Program-made: the position numbers and the translations under genes
In this document: positions 9,007 to 16,325 of the stretch, piece after piece
Layout: every line of letters begins with the position of its first letter
Position numbering within the stretch: the stretch's first letter is position 1
NCBI RefSeq assembly: GCF_008710745.1
Contig: NZ_VYSA01000006.1
Location: forward strand, 1 to 64,000
Length of the DNA stretch: 64,000 nt
Direction of reading: 5' to 3'
DNA from: Microbacterium rhizomatis
GTDB taxonomy: Bacteria > Actinomycetota > Actinomycetes > Actinomycetales > Microbacteriaceae
Notes under the pieces: generated by a model
Databases searched by the model: none
What the model saw: only the letters and a program-made list of their open reading frames with translations
Told to the model about the DNA's origin: nothing

Positions 9007-10386
9007 ATGAATCTCGGGGACTACGAGAGGCTCTATCTTCACGCGCCGTGCGGTCTGCTGACCACGGACGCGGCCGGCCGCGTCGTGAGCGTGAACGACA
9101 CGCTCCTGGATTGGACCGGTCATCGCCGTCCCGCGCTCGTGGGCACGGATTTCGCATCGCTGCTGGATGCTCCGGACCGGATCCTCTTCGAGACGCACCT
9201 TACCCGGGCCCGCCATCTCGAACGCGGCGTCGCGGAGGTCGCACTGATGGTTCTGCGCGCCGATGGGTCGCGCCTGCCGGTCCTGCTCAGTTCGGCGATC
9301 GTCCACGACGAAGCGTCACCGCTCGTACACACCGCCCTGTTCGACGCGACCGACCGGATGGAGTATGAGGACGAACTGCTGCGCGCCCGCACCTCGGCGG
9401 AGTCGTCGGAGGAAAGCGTCCGAGTGCTGCAGGAGATCTCGAGCCTGTTCGGCGAGAGCGTGAGCGATGAAGACGTCGCCCAGACCTTCGCCGAAGTCGC
9501 GCGGGCGGCGTTCGACGCCGAAGAGACGGCGGTGCTCCTGCGCGGCAGCGACGGGCTCTACGAGCTGGTCGGGGGCACCAATCCGCTCGCCGACTCGGTG
9601 CCGCCGATCCAGGCGCTGCGCGACACCGCGGTCGAGATCGTCGTGCATGATGTCGACGCCGAGACGGACTACCCGGTCCTGGCGGCCGGTCTGCGTGCGG
9701 CGCGGCTCGAGTCGCTCAGCATCACTCCCCTCTTGAGCGACAGTGAGCGCCTGGGCGTGCTGGTGTGCTTCTACCGTCGGCGGCGCGAGTTCGACGACCG
9801 CGCCTTCGAGCTCCAGCGCGCACTGGGGCGACAGGCATCGCAGACGCTCGTGCGCGTGCGGTTGCAGCGGCAACTCGAACACCTCGCGACGCACGACCCT
9901 TTGACCGGGTTGGCGAACCGGCAGTTGCTGCAGCAGGAACTCGACGATGCTCTGGAGGACGCCCGCCGCGCGAACGAGCCTCTCGCCGTCATCTTCCTCG
10001 ATGTCGACGAGTTCAAGTCGGTCAATGACGGGTGGGGACACGCGACCGGCGACGGGGTGCTGCGCTCGCTCGCGGATCGGTTGCGCAACGGCGTCCGAGC
10101 CGACGACATGGTCGGCCGCATCGGCGGCGACGAGTTCGTCGCGATCTGCCGGAATGCCGACCTCGATGCCGCCGTCTCGATCGCCGACAGGGTGCTCGAA
10201 CTCACCAGGGCCCCCGTCGTCATCGAGGACGCCACGATCCGCGTGTCGATGAGCGCGGGAGTCTCGACGTTCGATCCCGCACAGCATCCTCTCCCCCTCG
10301 CCAACGATCTGCTCATCCGCGCGGACGTCGCGATGTATCGATCGAAGGATGCGGGGAAAGACCGGGTCACCCTGTCCACCGGGTGA
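9007..10386 (+). CDS. Diguanylate cyclase with PAS and GAF domains
   Basis: A 459-residue signalling protein: N-terminal PAS (about residues 1-120, with the FDATDRMEYE end and a coiled linker), GAF (about 140-285), then GGDEF (about 295-459). The GGDEF domain opens with THDPLTGLANR and carries an intact RIGGDEFVAI active site. RADD lies five residues before GGDEF, which is the inhibitory RxxD product-binding site, so feedback inhibition by c-di-GMP is expected. There is no membrane segment. It makes c-di-GMP from two GTP and pairs with the divergent EAL protein. Confidence 0.92.
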   Translation: MNLGDYERLYLHAPCGLLTTDAAGRVVSVNDTLLDWTGHRRPALVGTDFASLLDAPDRILFETHLTRARHLERGVAEVALMVLRADGSRLPVLLSSAIVHDEASPLVHTALFDATDRMEYEDELLRARTSAESSEESVRVLQEISSLFGESVSDEDVAQTFAEVARAAFDAEETAVLLRGSDGLYELVGGTNPLADSVPPIQALRDTAVEIVVHDVDAETDYPVLAAGLRAARLESLSITPLLSDSERLGVLVCFYRRRREFDDRAFELQRALGRQASQTLVRVRLQRQLEHLATHDPLTGLANRQLLQQELDDALEDARRANEPLAVIFLDVDEFKSVNDGWGHATGDGVLRSLADRLRNGVRADDMVGRIGGDEFVAICRNADLDAAVSIADRVLELTRAPVVIEDATIRVSMSAGVSTFDPAQHPLPLANDLLIRADVAMYRSKDAGKDRVTLSTG

Positions 10387-10402
10387 GCGGTCGGCGCTCC
10401 GC

Positions 10403-12136
10403 TCAGCGGAAGATGCGCCGGAACACGTTCGTGTCAGCCAGGTCCAGGAGCTCGCCACCCCGCCCCGACATGACGGTACGGAGGGCGTAGAGCGCGAAAC
10501 CCTTCGCCTGCGCCGCCGTGATCGACGGCGGGATCGACAGCTCTTCCCGGGCGACGACGACGTCGATCAGGGCGGCTCCCGGAAGTGCCAGCGCGCGCTC
10601 GAGAGCCGGACGCAGGTCGGCTCCCTTCTCGACGCGGATGCCGGTGATCCCGATCGAGGCCGCGACGTCGGCGAAATTGGGGTTCTCCAGCTCGGTGCCG
10701 TAGTTGACGATTCCGGCGGCCTTCATCTCGACCTCGACGAAGTTCAGTGATGAGTTGTTGAAGACCACGATCTTGATCGGCAGATCGTTCTGGCGGATCG
10801 AGATGAGGTCGCCGAGCAGCATCGACAACCCCCCGTCGCCGCTGAGCGCGATCACCTGGCGTGAGCGATCCACGCCCTGCGCGCCGAGCGCGTGGGGCAT
10901 GGCATTGGCCATCGATCCGTGTGTGAACGATCCGATCAGGCGCCGCCGCTCCGTCATCCGCAAATACCGCGCAGCCCAGATCACGGGCGTGCCCACATCG
11001 GCGGTGAAGATCGCATCGTCGTCGGCGAGCTCGTCGATCAGCCGCGCGACGAACTGCGGATGGATCGGCTCCTTCCCGTCGTCGTCGGCGAAGCCGTCGA
11101 GCTCTTTGCGCGTCTTGCGGTAATGCCTGACGCTGCCGTCCAGGTGCGCGCTGGAGCGACCTTCGGCGACCAGAGGAAGGAGGGCGACGGCCGTCTCGTG
11201 GACGCCTCCGACCAGGCCGAGATCGATCGGCGTCCGCCGGCCGAGCTGCTCGCCCCGGATGTCGACCTGGATGATCTTGGCCTTCGAGGGGTAGAACTGC
11301 CGGTACGGAAAGTCGGTTCCGAGCATCAGGAGCACGTCGCACGATTCCATCGCCCGGTATCCGGACGCGAAGCCCAGGAGCCCTGTCATCCCGACGTCGT
11401 ACGGGTTGTCGTACTCGATGTGCTCCTTGCCCCGGAAGGCGTGCACGATCGGTGCCTGCAGCCGCTCAGCCAGCGCGAGCACTTCGGCGTGGGCGCCGGC
11501 GACACCCGCGCCGGCGAGGATCGTCACCTTCTTGGCTCCGTTCAGGAGCACAGCGGCCCTCTGCAGCTCTTCCTCGCCGGGGATGATCCGCGGAGCGGTC
11601 GCGACGATCGGGGCGGATGCTCGCCGGTCCGGCACATCCTCGAAGAACACGTCGCCGGGCACGACGACCACCGCGACGCCCCGCCGCTCCACCGCTGTCC
11701 GCATCGCGATCTCGAGCACCCACGGCAGCTGTGACGCGTCGGACACCAGCTCGGTGTAGACGCTGCACTCGCGGAACAGCTCCTGTGGGTGCGTCTCCTG
11801 GAAGTAGCCGCTGCCGATCTCGGCCGAGGGGATGTGCGAGGCGATGGCGAGCAGGGGCACGCGGCTGCGCTGCGCGTCGAACAGTCCGTTGATGAAATGC
11901 AGGTTGCCCGGACCGCAGCTGCCGGCGACGACGGCGAGTTCGCCGGTGACCTCTGCCTCGGCGGCCGCGGCGAAGGCCGCCGCCTCCTCGTGGCGCACGT
12001 GCATCCAGCGGAGGTCGCCGTCGCGCCGCAGCGCGTCGGTGAACGCGTTCAGCGAATCCCCCGGGAGCCCCCAGACGCGCGTGACGCCCGCGCTCTTGAG
12101 CGTTGCGACGAACAGTTCGGCGACGGATTGGGCCAT
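10403..12136 (-). CDS. poxB: Pyruvate oxidase / pyruvate:quinone oxidoreductase (TPP-dependent)
   Basis: A 577-residue thiamine-diphosphate enzyme. The N-terminal domain has GLPGDSLNAF and the catalytic glutamate in HEEAAAFAA; the central domain has the FAD-type fold; the C-terminal TPP motif begins SGDGGLSMLLGD and ends FNNSSLNFV. The order and length match PoxB-type enzymes that oxidise pyruvate to acetate and CO2 at the membrane. Acetolactate synthase is the main alternative but has other motifs. The ATG at 12136 is chosen because the family begins at this point (MAQSVAELF); it is preceded by a GAGG sequence. Confidence 0.88.
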   Translation of the reverse strand: MAQSVAELFVATLKSAGVTRVWGLPGDSLNAFTDALRRDGDLRWMHVRHEEAAAFAAAAEAEVTGELAVVAGSCGPGNLHFINGLFDAQRSRVPLLAIASHIPSAEIGSGYFQETHPQELFRECSVYTELVSDASQLPWVLEIAMRTAVERRGVAVVVVPGDVFFEDVPDRRASAPIVATAPRIIPGEEELQRAAVLLNGAKKVTILAGAGVAGAHAEVLALAERLQAPIVHAFRGKEHIEYDNPYDVGMTGLLGFASGYRAMESCDVLLMLGTDFPYRQFYPSKAKIIQVDIRGEQLGRRTPIDLGLVGGVHETAVALLPLVAEGRSSAHLDGSVRHYRKTRKELDGFADDDGKEPIHPQFVARLIDELADDDAIFTADVGTPVIWAARYLRMTERRRLIGSFTHGSMANAMPHALGAQGVDRSRQVIALSGDGGLSMLLGDLISIRQNDLPIKIVVFNNSSLNFVEVEMKAAGIVNYGTELENPNFADVAASIGITGIRVEKGADLRPALERALALPGAALIDVVVAREELSIPPSITAAQAKGFALYALRTVMSGRGGELLDLADTNVFRRIFR

Positions 12137-12277
12137 GTGTGCCTCCTCGATGCAATCGGATGCTCGTGCCACGAGCATCCGGATTCCGGGCGGATCTCAC
12201 GTGCGCACGCGGGTAGCGCGCGGATGCACGAGATGCAAGTGGTTCCCGCGCGGGCCGCGTGTCAGTAGAAACGTTCC

Positions 12278-12601
12278 ATGATGATTCTGACGTACGCCGG
12301 CACCGAGCTCATGACCGGGGACGCCCTCGCCCGGGCGGTGCTGGAGTACTGCGCGGCTCTGGCGGAGGAGGGCGCGGCCGAGACCCTCGAGATCCCGGTG
12401 CTCCGGCTGGACGGCAGCATGGCGACGGCGACGCTGGTCGTCGGGCCCGCCAGTCAGATCGTCGCGATGACCGTCGATACGACGTTCCCCGAGCTGGAGG
12501 ATGCGGCGACCCTCGACCACCTGATGACCCGCACCCGCGCACACCGCCCGGTGCTCCGTGCGAGCGCGACGCCGCCCGTCGCGGAGATCGGCGAGGTGTG
12601 A
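12278..12601 (+). CDS. Small hypothetical protein
   Basis: A 107-residue protein beginning MMILTYAGTE. Two adjacent ATG codons (12278 and 12281) could serve as start. It has an alpha-helical first half and a beta-rich second half (ETLEIPVLRLDG, TATLVVGPASQIVAMTV). A comparable DNA-free small fold occurs in the downstream gene at 12707; no domain is recognised. It is divergent from poxB. Confidence 0.7.
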   Translation: MMILTYAGTELMTGDALARAVLEYCAALAEEGAAETLEIPVLRLDGSMATATLVVGPASQIVAMTVDTTFPELEDAATLDHLMTRTRAHRPVLRASATPPVAEIGEV

Positions 12602-12637
12602 GGCCCTCCCCTTCCCGGTAGCCGATTCCTGAGGTTT

Positions 12638-12706
12638 GTCAAGCCTCCCTCTCCGCCGCGTCGGGCGCGGATAGTTGACTCATCGACGATGAGAGGAGCG
12701 GCGGAG
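12638..12706 (+). promoter_or_regulatory. Upstream region with TTGTCAAGCC element
   Basis: The stretch from TTGTCAAGCC (about 12639) to the ribosome-binding site of the gene at 12707 resembles the region before the gene at 39809. Both have TTGTCAAGCC, then a pyrimidine run, CCGCCG, and a GGGCG block about 17 bases further on. It may be a promoter for an alternative sigma factor shared by two small proteins; this is inference from two examples. Confidence 0.3.
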
Positions 12707-13024
12707 ATGACCCTGGAGATGCATCCCTCTCAGCGTCGTTCGCGGCCCCTGCCGGCCCTCGCGACCCGGGAGTCCCTGGAACAGCTGCCCACCCGCATGC
12801 CGCCGTCGCCGGCGGTGCCGTCGTCGGCGCTGCAGTGGCAGCGCATCGGCGTCGACCGGTATCAGGTGCGCATCGGCACGCTGACGCTCGGCTACATCGA
12901 CGTCGTCGGCGCGGTCTTCGTCGTGCTCGCCGGGTCGCGCTACAGCCGTGCGGTCGAGACCGCTCAGACCCTCGTCTTCGAGGATGCGGTGAACATCCTG
13001 CGGACGGACGCGCCTGAGTCGTAG
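12707..13024 (+). CDS. Small hypothetical protein
   Basis: A 105-residue protein; its ATG follows GGAGCGGCGGAG. The first 45 residues are polar and proline-rich. The rest (QWQRIGVDRYQVRIGTLTLG, then a hydrophobic strand and a helix ending AVNILRTD) looks like a small folded domain. Function unknown. It sits convergent with marR, 9 bp from its stop. Confidence 0.72.
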   Translation: MTLEMHPSQRRSRPLPALATRESLEQLPTRMPPSPAVPSSALQWQRIGVDRYQVRIGTLTLGYIDVVGAVFVVLAGSRYSRAVETAQTLVFEDAVNILRTDAPES

Positions 13025-13033
13025 CGGGTCGTC

Positions 13034-13585
13034 TCAGGTCGCGCGGGCGGGATCGGCAGCGCAGTCGCCGGGATTGGGCACAAGCGGGTCGGCCGCGCAC
13101 GCGGCGGCTCCGGCGCCAGTGACCGAGAGTCGCCTGTCCGGATCGAGCTTGCTCAGGATCGTGAACGACAGTGTGGCGAGCTGGTCGACGCCCTGATCGT
13201 CGAGCCCGTCGAGCACCATCCGCCGGACCGCATCGGCGTACAGGGCCGAGCTCTCCAGGTACACCCTCTCGCCCGCGTCGGTGAGCACGGCGTTCGTCGC
13301 CCTGCCGTCCTGTTCGCACGGGGCGCGCAGCACGAGGTCCTTGCGCTCCAGACTCGTCACGACGCGAGACAGCCGCGCGAGCGTCGCGTTCGTCCGAGCA
13401 GCGAGGGCGCTCAGCCGCAGGCGGTGATGATCGGCCTCGTGCAGCGCCTCGAGCAGCGTGAACTCGAACGACGTGATGCCGGCGGGACCGAGCTCTTTGT
13501 CGAGCGCCGTGGGAAGAAGCTCGAGGAGAGCGTGCAGCCGCGCGACCGCGACCCGCTCGTCGTAGGTCAGCCCTGGGTCGCTCAT
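13034..13585 (-). CDS. MarR-family transcriptional regulator
   Basis: A 183-residue winged-helix repressor. Helix 3/4 region LSALAARTNATLARLSRVVTS and wing ERKDLVLRAPCEQDGRATNAVLTDAG fit MarR. The C-terminal tail after residue 150 carries two cysteines (ACAAD, GDCAAD) in a flexible segment, which might be redox-sensitive; this is speculation. The palindrome TTGTA-TC-TACAA lies 20 bp upstream and recurs twice before the oxidoreductase gene at 16326, so it probably represses itself and that operon. A -10 like TAGAAT ends about 6 bases before the ATG, suggesting a leaderless transcript. Confidence 0.88.
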   Translation of the reverse strand: MSDPGLTYDERVAVARLHALLELLPTALDKELGPAGITSFEFTLLEALHEADHHRLRLSALAARTNATLARLSRVVTSLERKDLVLRAPCEQDGRATNAVLTDAGERVYLESSALYADAVRRMVLDGLDDQGVDQLATLSFTILSKLDPDRRLSVTGAGAAACAADPLVPNPGDCAADPARAT

Positions 13586-13601
13586 GGCCCGATTCTACCA
13601 T

Positions 13602-13623
13602 TTATTTGTATCTACAACTAAAT
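13602..13623 (+). repeat. 22-bp direct repeat, left copy (contains MarR operator)
   Basis: This 22-bp sequence recurs exactly at 16258-16279. The two copies bound a 2,634-bp segment that carries the RiPP-like gene and ABC genes. Inside is the 12-bp palindrome TTGTATCTACAA (13606-13617), proposed as the MarR operator. Removing the segment between copies would leave a compact 84-bp divergent promoter between marR and the oxidoreductase gene. Confidence 0.85.
13606..13617. promoter_or_regulatory. Probable MarR operator O1
   Basis: TTGTA-TC-TACAA is an inverted repeat with 5-bp arms, upstream of marR. Two further copies with the same arms lie at 16262-16273 and 16296-16307, and no other copy was noticed in the window. 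Its place overlapping the probable marR promoter fits autorepression. Confidence 0.7.
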
Positions 13624-13636
13624 ATTGCATGAAGTC

Positions 13637-15133
13637 TCAGGTGCTGCGGCGCCGCCACCGGAGAGTGGTCGTTGCGGAAATGACGACAGCCAACGCCACC
13701 GCGTATGGCCAGGTCTCCAGTAAGCCGGCCGCGGCAGAGCCCGCCAGCACGACGAGGAGCGGGCCGTCCATAGACCAGACCACACGAAGCAAAGGCATGG
13801 GATCGCCCATGGGCGACGTCGCGGACGAGAGTAATGAAAGCGGCATCATGCCCTTGAGCGCCCCGTTCACGCGCGTGAACAGAACCCCGAGGAGTAGAAG
13901 GCCCGCGAAGAGCGCGGAAGCGAATACGTCGTGCCGCGCGATCGCCGCGCCAACGACGACACCTGCCAAAGTGAGGATGCCGCAAACGAGGAAGGGCATC
14001 GACGAATGCAGAACAATCAGCCGACGATCGCCGAGTCCGTAGATCCGTTGCTCACTCGTCACCGCCGCCGCATGCCTGATCCCATCTGTGAAAGGACCGC
14101 TACCGAGGAACAACATGAGCGCGGCGCAAACACCGAACAACACTCCGCCGTACTCGACTTCGCGCGCGACCGAAAACAACGCGCCCCCGGAGAACACCGC
14201 CAGCGCCCCGAAGATCGCACGTGCAGGGGTGCGCATCGCGCCGATCAGATCGCGAACCATGAACAACGCGATGAAGTTCCCGAAGGAGCGGATCGCAGTC
14301 GTCGATCGCCATCGAGTGGGTTTTGCTTGATAGCCCGATGCGGCCGCTGCAAAGTCCAACGTGCACGCCAAGCTTGTGGTGCTCTCCCATCGTGAGGCCT
14401 GCGCGAGAAGGCAATCGACACGAACGTTCTCAAGCGCGACCGGTACGACGGCAAGAAAGGCGACAGCAATGAGACCGAGCGGCAGCAAGTGGGTCCACCC
14501 AGACTGCCCCGGATAGAGCTGAGCGACCCAACCCCAGGGAAACAGCGGCGTCAGCCCGGGAAGCACTCCCGAAAGTACCCACATTGCAGCCAGCATTCCC
14601 GCCCCCATCGCCGCTGAGCGGGGCCAGCATTGCCCGATCACCAACAAGGCGAGCGTCAGACCTCCGGTGAGTGCACCAGCGATACAGAACAGCACCACGT
14701 CCGAGAACTCGACCAGTTCAGCGTGGAGCAGGACTGCACCCACCGTCGCGCCGACTCCCGCTGCCGAACTCGCCAGCGCCACGAGAACGCGGCCAATCGG
14801 TCGCCGATAGGTCAGAATCCGCGGGAGGTCACTCCCACCCATTATCTGCGTCATAGCGGGGGGCAGAAGAGCGGGCCCCTGGAACCGCCCCATAGCCAAC
14901 GCTCCGCACCAAAGCATCAGAGCGAACGCGCCAGCCACAAACGGCGCGGAAGGGGATCCAAGCATGCCGACCACCACTGGCGTCGACAGCCCGACCCACA
15001 CCGCCCGCATTGCGGGGACGACAAGGACAGCTGTCACCGCCACCGCGGCATACAAGCGGAACAACCTGTTGCGATCGTCGAGGCGCCGTCGAGAATCCCA
15101 GACAGCTCGGGCCGCCCGAGCACGTGCTCTCAC
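13637..15133 (-). CDS. ABC transporter permease (large, multi-span)
   Basis: A 498-residue membrane protein with roughly ten to twelve hydrophobic helices in two halves, the second half starting near residue 285. Its GTG start overlaps the stop of the ATPase gene (GTGA), so the two are translationally coupled. No domain beyond an ABC-2-like export permease is recognised. It lies in the cassette with the linaridin-like precursor gene, and its base composition is visibly less GC-rich than neighbours. The likely role is export of, or immunity to, a small peptide; no substrate is proven. Its stop lies only 14 bp from the left 22-bp repeat. Confidence 0.82.
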   Translation of the reverse strand: MRARARAARAVWDSRRRLDDRNRLFRLYAAVAVTAVLVVPAMRAVWVGLSTPVVVGMLGSPSAPFVAGAFALMLWCGALAMGRFQGPALLPPAMTQIMGGSDLPRILTYRRPIGRVLVALASSAAGVGATVGAVLLHAELVEFSDVVLFCIAGALTGGLTLALLVIGQCWPRSAAMGAGMLAAMWVLSGVLPGLTPLFPWGWVAQLYPGQSGWTHLLPLGLIAVAFLAVVPVALENVRVDCLLAQASRWESTTSLACTLDFAAAASGYQAKPTRWRSTTAIRSFGNFIALFMVRDLIGAMRTPARAIFGALAVFSGGALFSVAREVEYGGVLFGVCAALMLFLGSGPFTDGIRHAAAVTSEQRIYGLGDRRLIVLHSSMPFLVCGILTLAGVVVGAAIARHDVFASALFAGLLLLGVLFTRVNGALKGMMPLSLLSSATSPMGDPMPLLRVVWSMDGPLLVVLAGSAAAGLLETWPYAVALAVVISATTTLRWRRRST

Positions 15134-15804
15134 CTCTGCGGGTCTAGCGTCAGGACTTGATCGGCAAAGGCTTCGGTCAGGGCATCGCTGTGCGTTGCGA
15201 CAATGAGAGTGCGACCCTCGTTCCGCAGCGCAATGAGTATGCCGGATAGGCGCTTCACGTGCTCCGAATCCAGCCTCTGCTCGGGTTCGTCGAGAATGAG
15301 TACCTCGTATGGTCGCGCGAGGATCAAGCCGAGTCCGAACAGCTGGCGCTGCCCAGATGACAACTCGTGCGGGAACCGATGTTCGAGCTCGGCCAGACCT
15401 GTCGCCTCGACAACCTGGGCCGCCACTGCCGCTCGTTGACTCATTCCCGAGAACCAGGTGGCGGCCACGAGATCGACATGATCCCTCACGGTGAGGTCGG
15501 GTGCCATCGGGGGGAGGCCGATCATGCTTGCAACTCGACGACGAAAGTCTCGCCCGGGATGCCGGACATCACTTCCAGCGACGAATGCCGAGCCACTCGA
15601 CGGCGCGTACTGGCCACACATCACCTTGAGCAAAGTCGACTTCCCCGCCCCGTTCCTTCCTCTCACCGCGGTGGCTTTGCCCGCTGCCGACACGAAGGTT
15701 GTCGGGGGCAGGAGTTCTACGCCCGCTGACGTCACCCCAACCTCGCGAAGATCGATCGATCCCACGGACGGCTTGGTTCGGAACCCCGTAGCCCCAGCAT
15801 TCAT
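15130..15804 (-). CDS. ABC transporter ATPase (peptide export or immunity)
   Basis: A 224-residue ATP-binding subunit: Walker A GRNGAGKST near residue 48, signature ELSSGQRQL, Walker B VLILDEPEQRLD, and the H-loop ATHSD. Single-domain size and the downstream coupled permease indicate a two-part exporter. The ATG overlaps the stop of a 24-codon frame upstream (ATGA). Its nearest upstream neighbour on the strand is the linaridin-like precursor. ABC pairs of this kind usually accompany bacteriocin or RiPP genes as exporters or self-protection; the assignment here rests on position. Confidence 0.88.
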   Translation of the reverse strand: MNAGATGFRTKPSVGSIDLREVGVTSAGVELLPPTTFVSAAGKATAVRGRNGAGKSTLLKVMCGQYAPSSGSAFVAGSDVRHPGRDFRRRVASMIGLPPMAPDLTVRDHVDLVAATWFSGMSQRAAVAAQVVEATGLAELEHRFPHELSSGQRQLFGLGLILARPYEVLILDEPEQRLDSEHVKRLSGILIALRNEGRTLIVATHSDALTEAFADQVLTLDPQR

Positions 15805-15875
15805 CTCTGTGTGGCTGTGGATTGATTGTCGTGTCGACTTCGAGCTTGATTGATGCGGCTCGTCCGCCGGCGCAT
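15801..15875 (-). CDS. Possible 24-aa peptide coupled to the ABC ATPase
   Basis: An ATG after GGCGAGGAGACCCG opens a 24-codon frame (MRRRTSRINQ at the start) whose TGA overlaps the ATPase ATG. It may be a short coupling peptide, or the site may serve only to load ribosomes. The composition is arginine-rich and there is no known match, so it may not be a real gene. Confidence 0.28.
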   Translation of the reverse strand: MRRRTSRINQARSRHDNQSTATQR

Positions 15876-15946
15876 CGGGTCTCCTCGCCTGGTATGGCCC
15901 GCGTCAAAGAGTCAGTCGGCATTCTCGAGGGCGTTGCAGTTCGCTA

Positions 15947-16042
15947 TCAGCAGATAAGACAGATCGTGCTCCCCTGAACGACGAACTGGGCCGCCGTAAC
16001 CAGGATGGGCGTCGTCATGGAGGGGGCCGTCGAGTCGCTCAT
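15947..16042 (-). CDS. 31-aa peptide carrying the linaridin-like core
   Basis: This is the part of the precursor that can still be translated on its own: ATG 16042 preceded by a near-perfect AGGAGG, beginning MSDSTAPSM and ending in the 22-residue core (QGSTICLIC at the C-terminus). The start lies 18 bases past the TGA of the leader frame, so ribosomes could re-initiate. The peptide lacks the FAN-type leader motif that linaridin enzymes are thought to recognise. No CypD-like decarboxylase, CypH, CypL or CypM homologue is in the window, so maturation would need genes elsewhere. Confidence 0.6.
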   Translation of the reverse strand: MSDSTAPSMTTPILVTAAQFVVQGSTICLIC

Positions 16043-16111
16043 GATGCCCTCCTGAGCGCATCACAGTGACGCGTTGGCGAAGGCCTGAACTTCCAAACTT
16101 TCCGTCTGCAT
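15947..16111 (-). pseudogene. Linaridin (cypemycin-like) precursor, interrupted by in-frame TGA
   Basis: From ATG 16111, after GAGGAGAGTTCG, the frame reads MQTESLEVQAFANASL, then TGA (16061-16063), then 37 codons to TGA at 15947. The last 22 codons start TTPILV and end TAAQFVVQGSTICLIC. The cypemycin core, as I recall it, ends TVAQFVIQGSTICLVC; aligned without gaps, 15 of 22 positions agree, including both C-terminal cysteines that form the aminovinyl-cysteine ring. The leader part QAFANASL resembles QDFANTVL of CypA, and the distance from there to the core is the same 16 codons, with Met before the predicted cut in both. A second start (ATG 16042, after AGGAGGGCATC) could give a 31-aa peptide holding the whole core. 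It may be a nonsense-mutated gene, a split leader and core, UGA read-through, or a sequence error. Confidence 0.8.
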
Positions 16112-16257
16112 CGAACTCTCCTCATTCGGAACCGCATCTGCGCGGGATTCAGTGGCTCGCAAGCCCGGATCTGTGGATGAGAGTAACGTATATTATCGTT
16201 CAGCGCAAATCGCGTCCCTGCCCTTCTCGATCGGCGATTGAGCGGCGATCTCCCGCA

Positions 16258-16279
16258 TTATTTGTATCTACAACTAAAT
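16258..16279 (+). repeat. 22-bp direct repeat, right copy (contains MarR operator)
   Basis: Exact copy of 13602-13623. Together they mark the ends of the inserted RiPP-like/ABC cassette. No transposase or terminal inverted repeat was seen, so the duplication may come from recombination at the operator rather than from a classic transposon. Confidence 0.85.
16262..16273. promoter_or_regulatory. Probable MarR operator O2
   Basis: TTGTA-TC-TACAA, identical to the site before marR. It overlaps the -35 hexamer of the promoter for the oxidoreductase gene at 16326, so binding should block RNA polymerase. Confidence 0.7.
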
Positions 16280-16295
16280 GCGAGTACTGTGTTAC

Positions 16296-16307
16296 TTGTA
16301 GATACAA
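16296..16307. promoter_or_regulatory. Probable MarR operator O3
   Basis: TTGTA-GA-TACAA, 34 bp downstream of O2 centre to centre, on the predicted transcription start and just before the AAAGGAG ribosome-binding site. Paired sites of this kind suggest strong repression. Confidence 0.65.
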
Positions 16308-16325
16308 CCAAAGGAGATGGGTCTC

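Larger units (their letters stand above)
16112..16325. promoter_or_regulatory. Divergent promoter region of the cassette and the MarR-controlled operon
   Basis: Facing right, a -35 TTGTAT (16262-16267) and a -10 TACTGT (16285-16290) are 17 bp apart; the -35 lies in one MarR palindrome and the start point, near 16297, lies in the next. Facing left, an AT-rich stretch on the minus strand (GATAATATACG, about 16188-16197) could be a -10 for the precursor and ABC genes, without a good -35. Because the operators sit between the two, the cassette may have come under MarR control. Confidence 0.55.

Noticed and set aside
8738..9010. 90-aa frame in the EAL-GGDEF gap
   Set aside because: Low-complexity Arg/Ser composition, no ribosome-binding site, and it overlaps the start of the cyclase gene.
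13602..16279. Composite transposon made by the 22-bp repeats
   Set aside because: No transposase, no terminal inverted repeats, and the repeat is longer than normal target duplications; recombination at the operator is more likely.
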